Positions 46,056 to 58,042 are shown, counted from the stretch's first letter. The stretch is 64,000 nucleotides of DNA from Mallotus nudiflorus (GCA_947683625.1 CANTUR010000793.1:496001-560000), one strand, 5' to 3'. Notes: generated by a model not told the origin, from the letters alone. Program-made: numbers and translations.

Positions 46056-49000
46056 ATTTGATTATTTTATAAGACACATGGCTCCAAAAATTTATATCTT
46101 TTTTATTGTTTGCATCCATGCTTTTTCATAAAACTTATTTCATTGCTTGCATTTTGATTTTTGAAAAAGTAAGGCAAATTGTTAATACTTGATTTTGGCC
46201 CACTTGAAACTAGAAATAAAAAAAGCAAATGATGAGCTCACTGAAGTAATGACAAAAAAAAAGAGTTTAAACCTAATTAATATGGGCTTTAGCCTAAAAA
46301 AATAATAAGAAAATGTTAACTATTTTTTTAATATTCAAAAATGGGAGAGAATGGAGAAGTGGTTAGCTTGGAAGTGAGGAGGTTATAAGATATTTTTGGA
46401 AGTTAAAAAAAGGGCGAAAAGTCTCTAAAAAAGATAGAGAAGGAGAAAAAAAGAAAGGACTAAAAAAAGGTAATGAAGCTCTAAAAAAGAAAAAAAGAAG
46501 AAGAATTTTTAATGAAAAAGTGAGTTTTTCTTTTTTGGTGAAAGTAGGAAGTTAATTTGCTAATAGAATTAAGAGTGTCATTACTTTTGAAAGGAGTTAT
46601 CTTTATACAAGTGAACTGAGAGCAAATTTATTTTGTTATTATGTAATTCTTATTGTTTAGTTTAGTTTATTTTTATCTATTTTTTGTTTGTGATTTTTTT
46701 ACTATAAGCACATCAATGTCATTTTGTTTCGATTGGTAACAGTGCCAGTTGACATAATTGTTTTTTGTAGTATTAGAATTTCATTTGAACCAAACAAGCT
46801 CTAGCCAGGTTAGAGAATACAAAGGGAACAACAAAATACAGCCACTACAAAATAGTAAGTAGGACGAGTAAGGATACTCAATTAGTAACCACTATAGACT
46901 AACAACAAATATGCCAACACCCCTATAAAAGAGACAACATGAAACAAGCCATCAGCTTGCATGACATAGAGGAGCTACCATAACTTCATGGTTCAGGGTA
47001 TGCTCAAGATCTAGAAGCTTCATGGTTATCTACTTCATCAAGTCCAACAACTTTAGAGACATACCTTTGATGAGTACTTCTTACTATGACTATGAATTTA
47101 AGTTATCTATCTGTCTCTCTAAGTCAAGGGTTATGTTTCTATATCCACCAAACCAGATTTTGCCTAGCCCTTTTCCTTCTTGGTTGTAACTAGAGTATAA
47201 CCTAGCTCAGAGCAAATCTCAAACATAAACCCTAAACACTGAAAATGGGATTAAACCCACACAACAACAACAAAACCTAAAAGAGCAAAAAATTATTCAA
47301 AAAATGGGCTAAACCTAAACTGATTTAAGATCTTATGTGAAATCATAAAGATCTACAAAACATATTAGAGAATATGAAGTTTTTGGGGTGAGTTTTAGCC
47401 TAAAAGTGCCAAAAATCACCCAAGGAACAGTAAGGAGATGAAGGAGACATAGAGCTCTCAAGACGATGAAGAAAATGCATTTTTTTGGCCCATTGACACT
47501 GTTACCACTTAAACTCTTTCATTTTTTTTATTTTTTTATTTCTTATTTGTCTTTTTTATTTATGGTATTCTTTTCCATTTGATTTATATATTTAATTGAT
47601 ATCATTTCTTTTTCATTCTTTTTCATTCTTTTATTTCCATTTAATTTATATATTTGTATTGCATTATTTTTCTTAAATTTAATTTCTACTTTTATTTATA
47701 TTATTATATTTATTTTTGTTGTATGATATTTTATGGTTTTTTTGTTATTTTTTGTAATTTATATTCTATTTTCATTCAACGTTTGTTTTATATATTTGAT
47801 CATATTTTATTGCATTAGTAGGATTAGTTTTTTTATTTATTTTAATTCATCATGTTATTTTTATTGTTGGTTATTAATTTCATTTCTATTTATTATTTAT
47901 GTGCAATATTTTATCTATTTCAATATATTATATTATATTATATTGTATTATATTACGTGTGAATTGTGAACTAATATCTCCACAAAATATTTATGGACTT
48001 ATATATTAAGTGATATTAGTGACTTTTATGACATTATTACTATAATATAAATATTTTATATGATTTTATATTTTATATGCATGATATAAATCTTGTATCT
48101 TGCATATTATCATCATATATACTCTTCCTCTTAATCAAAGTAATATGAATTACCCTTCATTTCGTTCCTAAACGAGGGAAGGATAACTATGCATACTTGC
48201 CTCTTGTTCTCCTTCCTTCCCTTTTCATACTTTTCCTTACTTTTTTTTAATTACCCTTCCCTTACACCTCATCCAACCAAAGTCTAAATAGGAGGAGATA
48301 TAAGTCTCCAAATAGGCTTAGTCACAATCTCTATCTAAGCCTTCAAATGACACGTTTTTATTTATTTATTTGTTGTTTTTTCAGCTAAATTCTTAAAATT
48401 TCTTTTGCTACAATCAGACCCTATTCTAATTTTCAATTTTTATTATATATTTATATAATAATCTATTTATTATTATATAGTCTAATATTAGATTCGAAAC
48501 ACGAGTGTGATATTTTCCTTTAAAAGTATCTTTAGAAATAAGTAAGAAATACATTTTCCTTTTAGGATTAGTAACCTTACATGCCTGTATAAAAGCTATA
48601 GTAATGTAAAATGAATTTTAGAAGAAATTATCAATTGAATTTGAATTTCTTAAGAGGTTTATTCCTTTCTTTTGTTATTAAAATAACTTATGTAAATTTA
48701 TCTAGTGAGGATTTGGTATGTTCAAACATAACTTCATCTAAATTTAAAATTAACTTAGTTAATCTTAGATTTACATTAAACAACATTTAATTCTTTATAA
48801 TTAAAGTTTTTAGGCACAGGTTATTTAGAGACCTTGTTAGGAATTAAAGTTTTCTTTACTTGTTTTATGAATGACAGTTAGCAAAGGCATTAATATTGCA
48901 TAAGAATTTGGTAAAAATTAGCCATGTTTGTATCATTTGGTATTAGAGTTTTGACTCACTAATCAAATACGTATATTTACTTTGTTTAGTTATTTGTGTT

Positions 49001-50328
49001 TAATCATTAAAAAAATCATTGATTCTTATTTCTTTTGTTCTTGTATCTTTTTTATTTTTATTTTTTTTATCTTTTTTTCTTCTTTTTTACTTTGTATTTT
49101 CTGTTTGTTTTTTTCCTTATCTCCTTCTTTCTTTAATTTTTTTCTCTTTTTTAATTTTAATTTTTCCTATATTTCCTTATTCACTTTTAATTAATTTATT
49201 TGATCCGTCATATAATTAATTACATAAAATAACTATGTTAGAACCTAATTTTTTATTTTATAGACCGAGATCCATTAAGAGTTAAATTTGATCCATTAAT
49301 TCATTATTTAAAAGTTACAACAAACCGATTGTGCATGCAATTATGAACTTCTACATTTTGCTTAGGTTATACATATAATACCAAGCAGTAGAAAACTTGA
49401 GGATTGGTGATCACACATACACACATGCATTGTTGGTTTTTTAGATTTGGTAGATTGTTTATGTACTTAATCATTGTAGATTGCACTTGCTTGTCAAATG
49501 GCTACTTGGGCCCTTTCATTATTTACTTGATATTGCAATGAAAATATAAGAAAATAAAAAGTAACATTAATATATTTTATTGTATATATAAAGTAACATT
49601 AATTGATTAGCTTAAATATGAATCAAAATTGAAGATTTGTTGTAGAAGTTGTGAGTTAAATTCTAAAAATATTTCCAAAATTCATTAAATTATAATTATA
49701 ATTTCAATTGTTTTTTAATTACTTATTTAGAATTTTTTTTATTTTTTATTTGTTTAAATACTCAGTAAGAGGTAAGTTATTCTAATTACCTATAAAATAA
49801 AGTGAATCTCTATTATGCAATACAAATTCAAAACTGATGTTTCATATTTCCTAACAATAATTTTTATTGCAATTTCATAGCTTATGTAGCCTTCATCTAC
49901 TTCTTTTTTATAATTTTGTCATGATTTTGTTATATTTCAATGGGGATTCAAATATTTATGAATTTAATTATGGTTATGTTACATCTATTAAAAGAAAATT
50001 AGTAGCTAGTTGTGCTACTAACAACTGTACTTGTTATGAAAATTTGTTAATACTTTGAATGCTTTGTATCAATATAAAAATTTTAATTATTATGTAAAAT
50101 TTGAGTGTATGTAAAAATTTATGTACAAATAAATGTGTTTAAATGAGTGAAAGAGCAAGTAAATTTATATAAATTACATGAATTCATATACCATATAAAT
50201 AATAAAGAGAAATCTATAAAATTGAGCACTTTTTAAATGTTATTAACTAAACAAAAATACCCATTGCTTTCATTTATTACAAAAATACCTTAACTTATTT
50301 ACACGCATGTCTATTTTAATTACATTCG
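46056..50328. other. AT-rich intergenic DNA, no gene recognised
   Basis: Long poly-A/T and T/C-rich low-complexity tracts (47,510-47,960 and 48,980-49,200) produce hydrophobic Phe/Ile-rich spurious frames. A degenerate Met-type primer site TGGTATTAGAGTT at 48,938-48,950 hints at an old LTR element that I cannot delimit. The stretch 46,800-47,480 is less AT-rich but shows no frame or domain in either direction. Confidence 0.5.
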
Positions 50329-52459
50329 TGTTATAGACGGCAGAGTTTAACACGCGCCCAAGTATCTTGTGATCATGACACTATTTGAGCTCAGAGCTCC
50401 AGGGAATACTACTATATCACAAAGACATAGCGTGAAGATGAGGAGTCACAACTTAGGGTAATAACTGAGACAAATCGAAGGTGGTGGTAATTTGATTCTC
50501 TAAAAAAAAAATTAGTACCATAACTAGGGATTTTGAATACGGAATATCAACTTCTTTTAATCTCGTGTTCATTTAAAATTAGTTTATGAATTATTATCTT
50601 ATTATCTAATTACATGCAATTTCATATTAAACCCTAATTTAGTAATAAACTCTAAAGGCAACTAGTCATGTAATAACACACAAAAACTGTATCCATACAA
50701 AGTGAAATGTCACTAAATTAGTCTAATCTACATTGATTTTAACTAAAGTTAACTAATTTTACATTTTATTTACAAGTGAAATGGAAACTAAAGGTGGCCT
50801 GCATTTTAATTAATTAATGAACCTAAATCTATTTATTTTAATTCTAAAGAAAATGGGCCTAAGTCCATCAAATTTTAAAAGAAAAATGGAATTCGATTAG
50901 TGGGCCTAATTTTAATTAATTTTAGATTTATTTATTTTTAAAAGAATGCTTTAAATGGGCTAGGCTATGTCTAAGTCAATTTTTAATTAAATTAAAGTCA
51001 GTCTATGACTAAATTAGCTAAGTGGACCTAAATTCATTTTAAGTTAGTTAAAACCTAAATCAAATTTTAAAAGGCCTATTTTGGTGAGTTTAACCTAAAC
51101 GTGGGCTTGAAACCCAAAACAATAAAACATAAAAATATAAAAAAAACAAGCCTAAATATTCAAACAAATAAAATAAATAAACATTCAAACAATGATTCTA
51201 ATCCTAATTTTTACACACAACCTAATTAACTACAGCCATAATTGATTTTAATTAGGGTTTACCAAATAAACCTAATTTACTAATTAATTTTAAGAATGCA
51301 AACAATAAATGTTTCACAATATTCCAACTATTTGAGCTATTACAAATCCTATATGAATTAAAAGTAAATTATATACAAACCTAATAGAACCAAATAAAAA
51401 CACATAATAAAAAAAACTACATGAAATTGTTACAGGGCTTTAATCCATGGCATCGCATAGATCTTCATGGATTTTTTATCAGTTCAATCGCTCTGTCAGG
51501 TTGTTCCCACCATCACCAAAAGAAATACAAAACAATAAAAATAAAATAAAATTAGAATCAACTCAGATATTCAAATCAACAAAATAAAATAATAAAATAG
51601 CAAATAAAGAAGAAAAGAAATAGAAATAAAAGAAATGGGATGAAGATGGTGTGATGTTGTATTGATTCTCCTCAAAGTTTTGTTCACCATGTTTGAATAA
51701 ATCTGCAGATTTGGTTTTTTCTCAGGCTTCACTACTTTTTTAAGAACTTATGTACTTAAAGAATAAAGAAATAGTTTTTTTTTTTTTGCTTTGTCTATGT
51801 GTATCAAAAACTCTCTTTGCCTCTTAAGAACTCTCTGCTATTGTCTCTTTTTTTAAAATGTTAAACCCCCTACATAGAAATAAAACCCTTCTTTATAAAA
51901 AAAAGAGGAAGATCTCTTGTCATTATCAAATCACAAAAGATAAATAACGTAATTATCTAATAAATAAAATGATAATACATAATTATCACCTCAAAAAGGA
52001 ATATTTGTCCGTATTTTACTATTTTTAAATTATTTTTTAACCAATCAAAATTAAAATAAATATTTTTGAAAAATTAAAATCAATTGACGAAGCTCGATCG
52101 GACCTGTGCAATTCCGAGCAATTCTGACCAAAATTGTGTATTTTCGATCATAAATATATAATTCCGGTCGGAATTGTACAATTTCAACTGGAAATGTTTA
52201 ATTCCAATTGGAATTACATATTTTTGGTCGAAAATATGTAATTCTAACAAAATTTTAATCGATAATTAACCTTTTTTAACTTTTAATTACAAAATGATCC
52301 TTAAAAGAATAAAAAATTTATAATTAGGTCCTTAAAAAGTTGCAATTAAGCCTTGAGATTAAAAATATCAAAATCTAAAGGCCTATATGTAACAAATTTA
52401 TCATCATCGAATCCTTTGTTGCATCCACACTCAACTCATCCTGAAATTGGGTGCTTACA
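50329..52459 (-). repeat. 3' LTR, family A, of the gag-only Tat-like element
   Basis: The right end GAAATTGGGTGCTTACA at 52,459 is the reverse complement of the family's TGTAGACACC start. The left end near 50,331 (TATAGACGGCAG) corresponds to the family's TCTACA end with substitutions. Length is about 2.13 kb, matching the solo LTR at 34,137-36,326. It contains the 20-bp palindrome array at 52,085-52,260. Confidence 0.82.
52085..52260. repeat. Array of about eight 20-bp palindromic repeats in LTR family A
   Basis: Consecutive units of about 20 bases carry palindromic cores such as AATTCCGGTCGGAATT, CCAATTGGAA and TTGGTCGAAA, spaced by TGTACA, TGTTTA, ACATAT and similar. The pattern is the same as at 34,366-34,470, in the U3 part of the LTR. 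Confidence 0.8.
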
Positions 52460-52472
52460 GTTGCCCCCCTTA
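52460..52472 (-). other. Polypurine tract of the gag-only Tat-like element
   Basis: On the minus strand AAGGGGGGCAAC directly precedes the LTR start TGTAAGCACC, as required for the plus-strand primer. Confidence 0.8.
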
Positions 52473-52627
52473 TCATTGTTTGCTTGATAAATTATAATAA
52501 AGAAAATAAGCACATAATTTCAAAAGTGAAGAGTTAGGATACTTACCTATGTTCTTCAAGGCTCTTGTTTATGATTAATTATAGACTCGTGGTTCGTGCA
52601 TATGTTGTTATGCAACGTTAAGCAAAA

Positions 52628-52925
52628 TGTTATAGCTACTGTGTAGCATTTAGCAAATTACACTATAATCCCTATGGGATGTTTAGTGAATAGTGATTTA
52701 AAGATGTGTTATAGTTCCTATGGAATGTCTAGCAATTGTATGATATAACTACTATGTAGTGTCTAGCTAATTGCACTATATTTCCTATAGAATATCTAGT
52801 GATTGTGATTTAATGGCTTTCGCTATATTTCTTATAGAACATTTATCGATGTGATGTTATAACTATTGTGTAGTATCTAGCAAATTGTGATAATGCTATA
52901 GGTCATATGGAGTGTCTAGTACATA
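52628..52925. repeat. Degenerate 33-47-bp tandem repeat next to the polypurine tract
   Basis: About eight units each start TATA(G/A)(C/T)T(A/C)CTRTG or a variant and contain GTNTAG(C/T)(A/G)A. Alternating long and short units suggest a dimeric repeat. It sits in the 3' UTR of the gag-only element, the same place as the large array in the giant element. Confidence 0.65.
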
Positions 52926-52999
52926 GTTCTTTTCAATCAGCTTGAACAAACTTTTTGAGCCCATAGTACTAGCTCACTAATATGCCTTCTAAAGATAAT

Positions 53000-53515
53000 A
53001 TAAATAATGTTGTGACTACTGATAAATGAGCTTTAGTAATGTTTATGGTAGTTGAGTATTGGCTAAAGTGTATGCTTGGGTCTCCAGTACCATTAAATTT
53101 CTATAGTTGAGGCACCTTAAATTTATCTGACAGCTTGTCCCTCCCATTAAACATCATTTCATCAAAGCTAAATGTGCACCTTATACCTCGTCTTCTCATC
53201 AATTCCTCCACTTTAGCCATTTTTTAGGCCAATGCTTGCATTTGCTTAGAATTAAGTTCAAGTGACTCTTTCTTCACTTTTTTTATGTAGTTTTCAACAT
53301 CTTTAAATTTCATTTCCATAACGGCCACATTCCTAACAACATTCAACAGTTAATCCCCAACATTATCACTATTAGCAGGTGCAACTTCCACAATTAGTGG
53401 GACAATAGTAAGAGGTGGTATAGCAACAGCTAGTGGTATGGCAATAGCAGGAGTAGGTGTAGCTACAGGAGGTGGTATGACATGTATGCATGATGCATAT
53501 ACTATGCAAGATCAA
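53000..53515 (-). pseudogene. gag: Gag fragment of the deleted Tat-like element
   Basis: Minus-strand reading from 53,515: a Pro/Ala/Ile-rich N-terminus (PPPVATPTPAIAIPLAVAIP), KFKDVENYIKKVKKESLELN and MAKVEELMRRRGIRC (likely a coiled coil), then FSFDEMMFNGRDKLSDKFKV. Finally KFNGTGDPSIHFSQYS corresponds to the F-x-G-x-x-D-P start of the Gypsy gag core. At least four stops interrupt the frame. Soon after ITKAHLSVVTTLF the frame runs into the tandem repeat, so the rest of gag and all of pol were deleted. Confidence 0.75.
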
Positions 53516-54184
53516 GTAGCAAGTAATAAGTCAAAGCAAAATTTAAACCTTCCAACCTTATTCCTCCTACACATGATTCAATGGTGAGTCTCTTTTTCCT
53601 AAGATTTTTTATCTTGGCCTTAATATCAACATGGGATATCAAGAACCAACGATAATGCCAAATCTCTCAAAGTAGTGAAAGCATAAAAATAGTATTTCTA
53701 GGTATAAAAGTTTAGCCTAATTTTTATTTGCCATATGGACTTTTTAAATTATGGGCTTAGGCTTTTATGGATAGAAATACCTTATGGTAACATTCACAAG
53801 CAATTTGGGTAAATCCTAAGGGAAGTTACTAGGCTACTACATGAGCTTGGTTTAGTGAAAAGGTTAAGGTTCCCTTAGCAAGATGCCTTCCTTTAAGACT
53901 TGAATCATAGGCCAAAGTTAGAGGGGCCCGACATCCTTTGCTAACTCGAGAGAAAACTACTCCCCTTTAGGACTTAAGTTACAAACTCTAGTCAGATAAG
54001 CTCGGTAATCTCTTTTGAACTGAGTTAAGGCTAAAAGTGTTGGTTACCCAATTTACAATCCCATGAAGCTATTGGAATTAAGGGACTATAAACTAACGCC
54101 ATCGGCTAATAGGGACATGCAAAAATGAATGCAAGAATAAAATAACAATTAATAAAATAATTCTAAAGAACACAAGTAGAATCA

Positions 54185-54211
54185 GTATCTTTAATCCCTA
54201 TTAAAGTTGTC
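54185..54211 (-). other. Decayed primer-binding region of the gag-only Tat-like element
   Basis: The plus strand CCCTATTAAAGTTGTCA aligns loosely with CCCCAATGGAGTCACCA, the reverse-complement primer site of the giant element at 43,498-43,514. Its position directly beside the LTR end supports the match; the sequence itself is eroded. Confidence 0.35.
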
Positions 54212-55420
54212 ATTATAGACAATGGGTGCGCCTAAGTATTTTATGACCACAACACTATTTGAACTTAGGGCTCCAAAGAATACACTACTATATCACAAAG
54301 ACATAACGTAGAAATAAGGAGTCACCACCCAAGGTAATAATTGGGGAAAATCGAAGGTAATGGCAACTTGATTCTCTAAAAGAAAGTTAGCACTACAACC
54401 AAGGATTCTGTGTATGGAATACTAACTTCTTTTAGTCTTATATTCATTTAGAATTAGTTTATGAATTACTATTTTATTCTCTAATTACATGCAATTTCAT
54501 ATTAAAACCCTAATTTAGCAATCAACTCAAAAAGCAACTAGTTATGAAATAGCACTCAAAAACTGCATTCATATAAAGAAAAATCTCCTAGATTAGTCTA
54601 ATCTATATTGATTTTAATTAAAGTTAACTAATTTAACATTTTATTTACATGTGAAATGGAAACTAAAAGTGAGGCTACATTTTGATTAATTAATGAGCCT
54701 AAATTTATTTATTTTAATTCTAAAGAAAATAGGCCTAGGTCTATCAAATTTTAAAAGAAAAATGGAATTGTATTAATGGGCCTAATTCCACTTAATTTTA
54801 GATTTAAATAAGGTGATTCCTAAATATATTTATTTTTAAAAGAATGCTTTAAATGGACTAGGCTATGTCTACGTCAATTTTTAATTAAACTAAAGTGATC
54901 TTATGTCTAAATTAGCTAAGTGGGCTTAAATTCATTTTAAGTTAGTTAAAACCTAAATCAAATTTTAAAAGGCCTATTTTGGTGAGTTTAACCTAAACGT
55001 GGGCTTGAGACCCAAAACGATAAAAACAAAACATAAAAAAAAAAAAAAAACAAGCCCAAATATTCAAATAAATAAAATAAATAAAACATTCAAACAATGA
55101 TTCTAACCATAATTTTTACATGCAACCTAATTAACTACAACCACTATTGATTTTAGTCAGGGTTTACCAAATGAACCTAATTTACTAATGGATTTTAAGA
55201 GCATTGAAAATAAAGGTTTCACTATACTCCCACTTTCGGGGCTATTACAAGTCCTGCGTAAATTAAAACTAAATTATAGGGGTGAGTAAGCCCTAACCGA
55301 CTCAAGCTAGTTCGGTTTCTATTTTTTCATTTATGAATTTTACAGTTGGAATCGAACCCGACAGGAAAATCAAATATTTTTATATATTATATATAAATAT
55401 GACTATTATATACTAGATAT

Positions 55421-55492
55421 GCAGTTGTAGCAAAATGGTAATATGATGTGCTTGTGGTAAAGACATCAATAGTTCAAATTTGAATGCCTACA
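55421..55492 (+). repeat. tRNA-like segment within the MITE (left, plus strand)
   Basis: TAGCAAAATGGTAATATG resembles an A box (TRGCNNARNGG), and AGTTCAAATTTGAATGCC, 33 bases further, resembles a B box (GGTTCRANNCC). The spacing is right for a tRNA-derived pol III promoter, but both boxes carry mismatches and no cloverleaf is complete. Probably a decayed tRNA-derived sequence. Confidence 0.4.
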
Positions 55493-55537
55493 AGCTTGAT
55501 TTTTTCGTCTATTTCAAAAAAAAACAATAAAAAAGTC

Positions 55538-55610
55538 CTTTAAAGAACTTAAACCTAAGTCTGTGTAGGTAAGAAAGCATGCTGCCAACCACTAAGCTAG
55601 GAAGGCTAGT
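55538..55610 (-). repeat. tRNA-like segment within the MITE (right, minus strand)
   Basis: Read on the minus strand, CCTAGCTTAGTGGTTGGCAG is close to an A box plus D-arm, and AGGTTTAAGTTC about 45 bases on resembles a B box. It faces the left segment, so the MITE carries an inverted pair. Not a functional tRNA: the acceptor arms do not pair. Confidence 0.45.
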
Positions 55611-56317
55611 TTAATTTTTTCAATCTTTGATTTATTTATTATTAATTAGAAGACTGAAAACTGACTAACGCCTAACCTCAATTTTTTTGTGTTAGTTCGA
55701 TTTCAAATTTTAAAAAAATTTAGGTTTGGTAACTTACCGAATTTTCAATTGCTCACCTCTACTAAATTATATACAAACCTAATAAACCAAATAAAAACAC
55801 ATGAAATTGTTATAGGGCTTTAATTTGTGGCATCCCATGGATCTTCGTGGATTTTTATCAGTTCAATCACTCAATTAGGTTGTTCCCACCATAGCCAAAG
55901 AAATACAAAAACAATAAAAAAAATAAAATTAAAATCATCTCAAATAATCAAAGATGGTGTGATGTTGTATCAATTCTCCTCAGAGATTTGTTCACTGTGT
56001 TTGAATAAGTTTACAGATTTTATTTTTTCTCAAGCTTCACTGCTTTTTTAAGAACTTTTTAATTTGTGTGGACACTTGTGGAGAACGGATTCTTTTGGAG
56101 ATGTCTCAAATCTGAACTGCTAAATTAAAAGCTCGAGGTAGGGTGTTACCAGAGTGAACCTCCTCTCTTTATTCCAGATTTCTTACCTCTTCTATATTTG
56201 TGGTAAGAAAATGAAAACCCTAGATTTAATCAATTAATCGAATTACTTGGATCCGATTTTGGGTTTGTGATTCAAATTTTATTCTTTCGCTGCGTATGGA
56301 ATCACAAATCCCAACTG

Positions 56318-56330
56318 TGGTATCAAAGCC
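56318..56330 (+). other. Primer-binding site of the second Copia element
   Basis: TGGTATCAAAGCC, four bases after the inferred LTR end, matches the initiator tRNA-Met site with one substitution. The same variant is used by the chromovirus at 63,681-63,693. Confidence 0.8.
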
Positions 56331-56855
56331 ACTTGTAATTCAATTAATTTGATTATGTGTATATGTGATATATCTATGTTTGAGTGATTCATATTTGAAA
56401 AAGAGTTTTTAAAGATTTTATCCAAATAGTTTTGAGTTTAAGACGATTAATTACAATCTGTATGAAAATAATATTCAACATTAATTTGGTTAATGTTTAT
56501 AATCATTTAATGTGATTAAACAATGAACAAAATCATAATTTGTTGTGTTATATATATAGTTTAAGAAATCAAAATAAGCATTCTGTTTGAATAGAAAATT
56601 CAATTTTTGTTTAATTATGAAACATGAATATTTTAATTATACAAATTTTTGTCAAGGGCAGTATGTTTAAGTCTTAAATAGATTATATAGAATAAATATG
56701 TTTGGAATAGATTAATTATATTATAATATGATTTATGAGTAAATTAGGGTTAATGGTGGCGGCTGTTTAAATGTTAAACATAAAAATGATTTGTTTTAAA
56801 CAAATTAATCAAACAGTAATTTGATTACGAAAATTATTGTTATTTTAAGGTTTTA

Positions 56856-56918
56856 GCAACAACTCATTCAAAGAGTTAAAGTAAATCATTTACCTTAACT
56901 CTTTGAATGATTTGTTGC
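56856..56918. repeat. 63-nt near-perfect hairpin (31-bp arms, one-base centre)
   Basis: The left arm (56,856-56,886) and right arm (56,888-56,918) are inverse complements except at two positions, with a single C between them. The core pairs CATTCAAAGAGTTAA with TTAACTCTTTGAATG. An RNA would fold into one long stem. It sits directly before the G-run. Confidence 0.85.
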
Positions 56919-56920
56919 CA

Positions 56921-57020
56921 CCTTGGTGGGGGGGGGGGGGTTGGGGCCGAACCCCTACAAAGGACCACTGCCTGGGGCACTACCCCCGGACCCCACCTGG
57001 GGCGCTACCCCTTGACCCCG
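56921..57020. repeat. G13 run and GC-rich duplicated island in the Copia leader
   Basis: Thirteen consecutive G (56,928-56,940) are followed by two copies of a CTGGGGC(A/G)CTACCCC block, each with CCCC trailing (56,971-57,020). GGGGC...GCCCC-like parts pair locally. The base composition is far above the AT-rich surroundings. Confidence 0.75.
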
Positions 57021-58042
57021 AATGGATTCGTCATGCATTTTGTTTTTTAACATAATAATTTAATTAATTCATAAATTGAATTATTTTGGAATATGTGTCC
57101 TTTGAACCAATGTGATTGGATTTTATTTTATTGGGTTGTAATTTTTAAAAATATGACCTGTGAGTCATTTAATTTGTTGTAATTATTTTATTTTATTTAA
57201 TTAGATAGTAATAGAATAACTTTAATTACAACATGTAATGTAAATCAAGACCCAATATGCAAATTCAAGTTAGAGGCCTATGATGGAGATCTAAGGTGGG
57301 AGCCCAAGGAGAAGGTTCATAGTAGAAGATGGAGATCCAAATTGAAGGCTAAATTTGTATTTGTTATATCACCTAGGTTTGACCTTTGATCTTCATGTTG
57401 GCTTATGAAGATCAACCTAGTTATGGGCCATACTATGTCACGTTTATCTTATTATGTTACTATGTTATGCATGTGATGCCATATGATGCCATGTATGTGA
57501 TGAGTATAATAATAACTAAATAAGATAAAATTTAGCTAAACCCTCATTTAATATTAAGTCATTAAAATGCCTCCCATTAATCAACACTTATCAAGATTTG
57601 GATTGCTATATATTGGTTATGCCAAAGCATTATGTATAAAGCCATATAAATAAGATAAGATGGATAATGGTGATATCCATATGTTTGAGTTGGTTAAACT
57701 TAACTAGATTATCAAAATGGTTTTGGACCTAGGGCATTTGATGGGGTATGCCAGTACATGTGATGTCAATATCCTATACTTATCCAAGAATTATATGAGA
57801 TGTAATTGGTAAAGTGTTACATACCTAAATAGCCACACTTTAAGTGATAAGCCAAAGCTTACTTAAAGTAGGGTGAAATATGGATCTTGGCCCACTAAAA
57901 AATTTCAATTGTTAAAATTATTTTAAGGGTTTTATAATTTATGAAAATTTAGTAGGAGCTTTCTTATGCCTCTTTCATAATAAAACTAAATGTACTTTAT
58001 ATATATCAATTGTAGATAATGACATTAAACACTACACCTACT

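Larger units (their letters stand above)
55277..55761. mobile_element. 485-bp hAT-type MITE (TSD CTAAATTA)
   Basis: Terminal inverted repeats TAGGGGTGAG (left) and CTCACCTCTA (right) match at 9 of 10 positions and extend a few bases inward (TAA and TTG). Exact eight-base duplications CTAAATTA flank it (55,269-55,276 and 55,762-55,769). Removing it restores collinearity with 51,355-51,375 of the sister LTR. Eight-base duplications and TAGGGGTG-type ends are typical of hAT transposons. There is no transposase, so it is non-autonomous. It carries two tRNA-like segments in opposite orientation. Confidence 0.9.
50329..56064 (-). mobile_element. Internally deleted Tat-like element with family A LTRs (gag-only remnant)
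   Basis: Two family A LTRs lie in the same minus-strand orientation: 3' LTR at 50,329-52,459 and 5' LTR from 54,212 to about 56,064. They enclose only 1.75 kb, with a polypurine tract, a tandem array, a gag fragment and a decayed primer-site region. No protease, RT, RNase H or integrase is present. The LTRs agree at about 80-85% by eye, so it is old. The same LTR family gives the solo LTRs at 5.7 and 34.1 kb. A Copia LTR cuts the 5' LTR near 56,064, and the outer LTR part is not in the window. Confidence 0.78.
54212..56064 (-). repeat. 5' LTR, family A, interrupted by a MITE and broken by a Copia LTR
   Basis: It aligns with 50,340-51,740 throughout (for example AACTTCTTTTAGTCT and GGCTATGTCTACGTCAATTTTTAATTAAA). 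Homology ends at TTTTTTAAGAACTT near 56,059, where the Copia LTR begins, so the remaining LTR including the U3 palindrome array is not in the window. The 485-bp hAT-type MITE lies inside it. Confidence 0.8.
56331..58042. other. Leader of the second Copia element, no open gene
   Basis: Unusually long for a Copia leader. It contains the 63-nt hairpin, a 13-G run with a GC-rich island (56,856-57,010), then AT-rich DNA. Several blocks such as AGATCTAAGGTGGGAGCCCA (57,287 on) look like non-coding transcript, and I see no frame above 60 codons. Confidence 0.5.

Noticed and set aside
46800..47480. Possible host gene fragment in less AT-rich DNA
   Set aside because: I read all frames and saw no run above about 30 codons resembling a known domain, and no splice-consistent chain of exons.
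48938..48950. Met-type primer site of another LTR element (TGGTATTAGAGTT)
   Set aside because: Ten of thirteen matches, but no LTR end beside it and no gag or pol downstream, so no separate element is called; it is only mentioned in the intergenic entry.
47510..49220. Hydrophobic open frames that look like membrane proteins
   Set aside because: They come from poly-T and T/A-rich tracts; codon content is nearly all TTT, TTA and ATT, with no charged loops or conserved residues.
55421..55610. Functional tRNA genes
   Set aside because: Both segments have mismatched A and B boxes and no paired acceptor stem; treated as decayed tRNA-derived sequence in a MITE.
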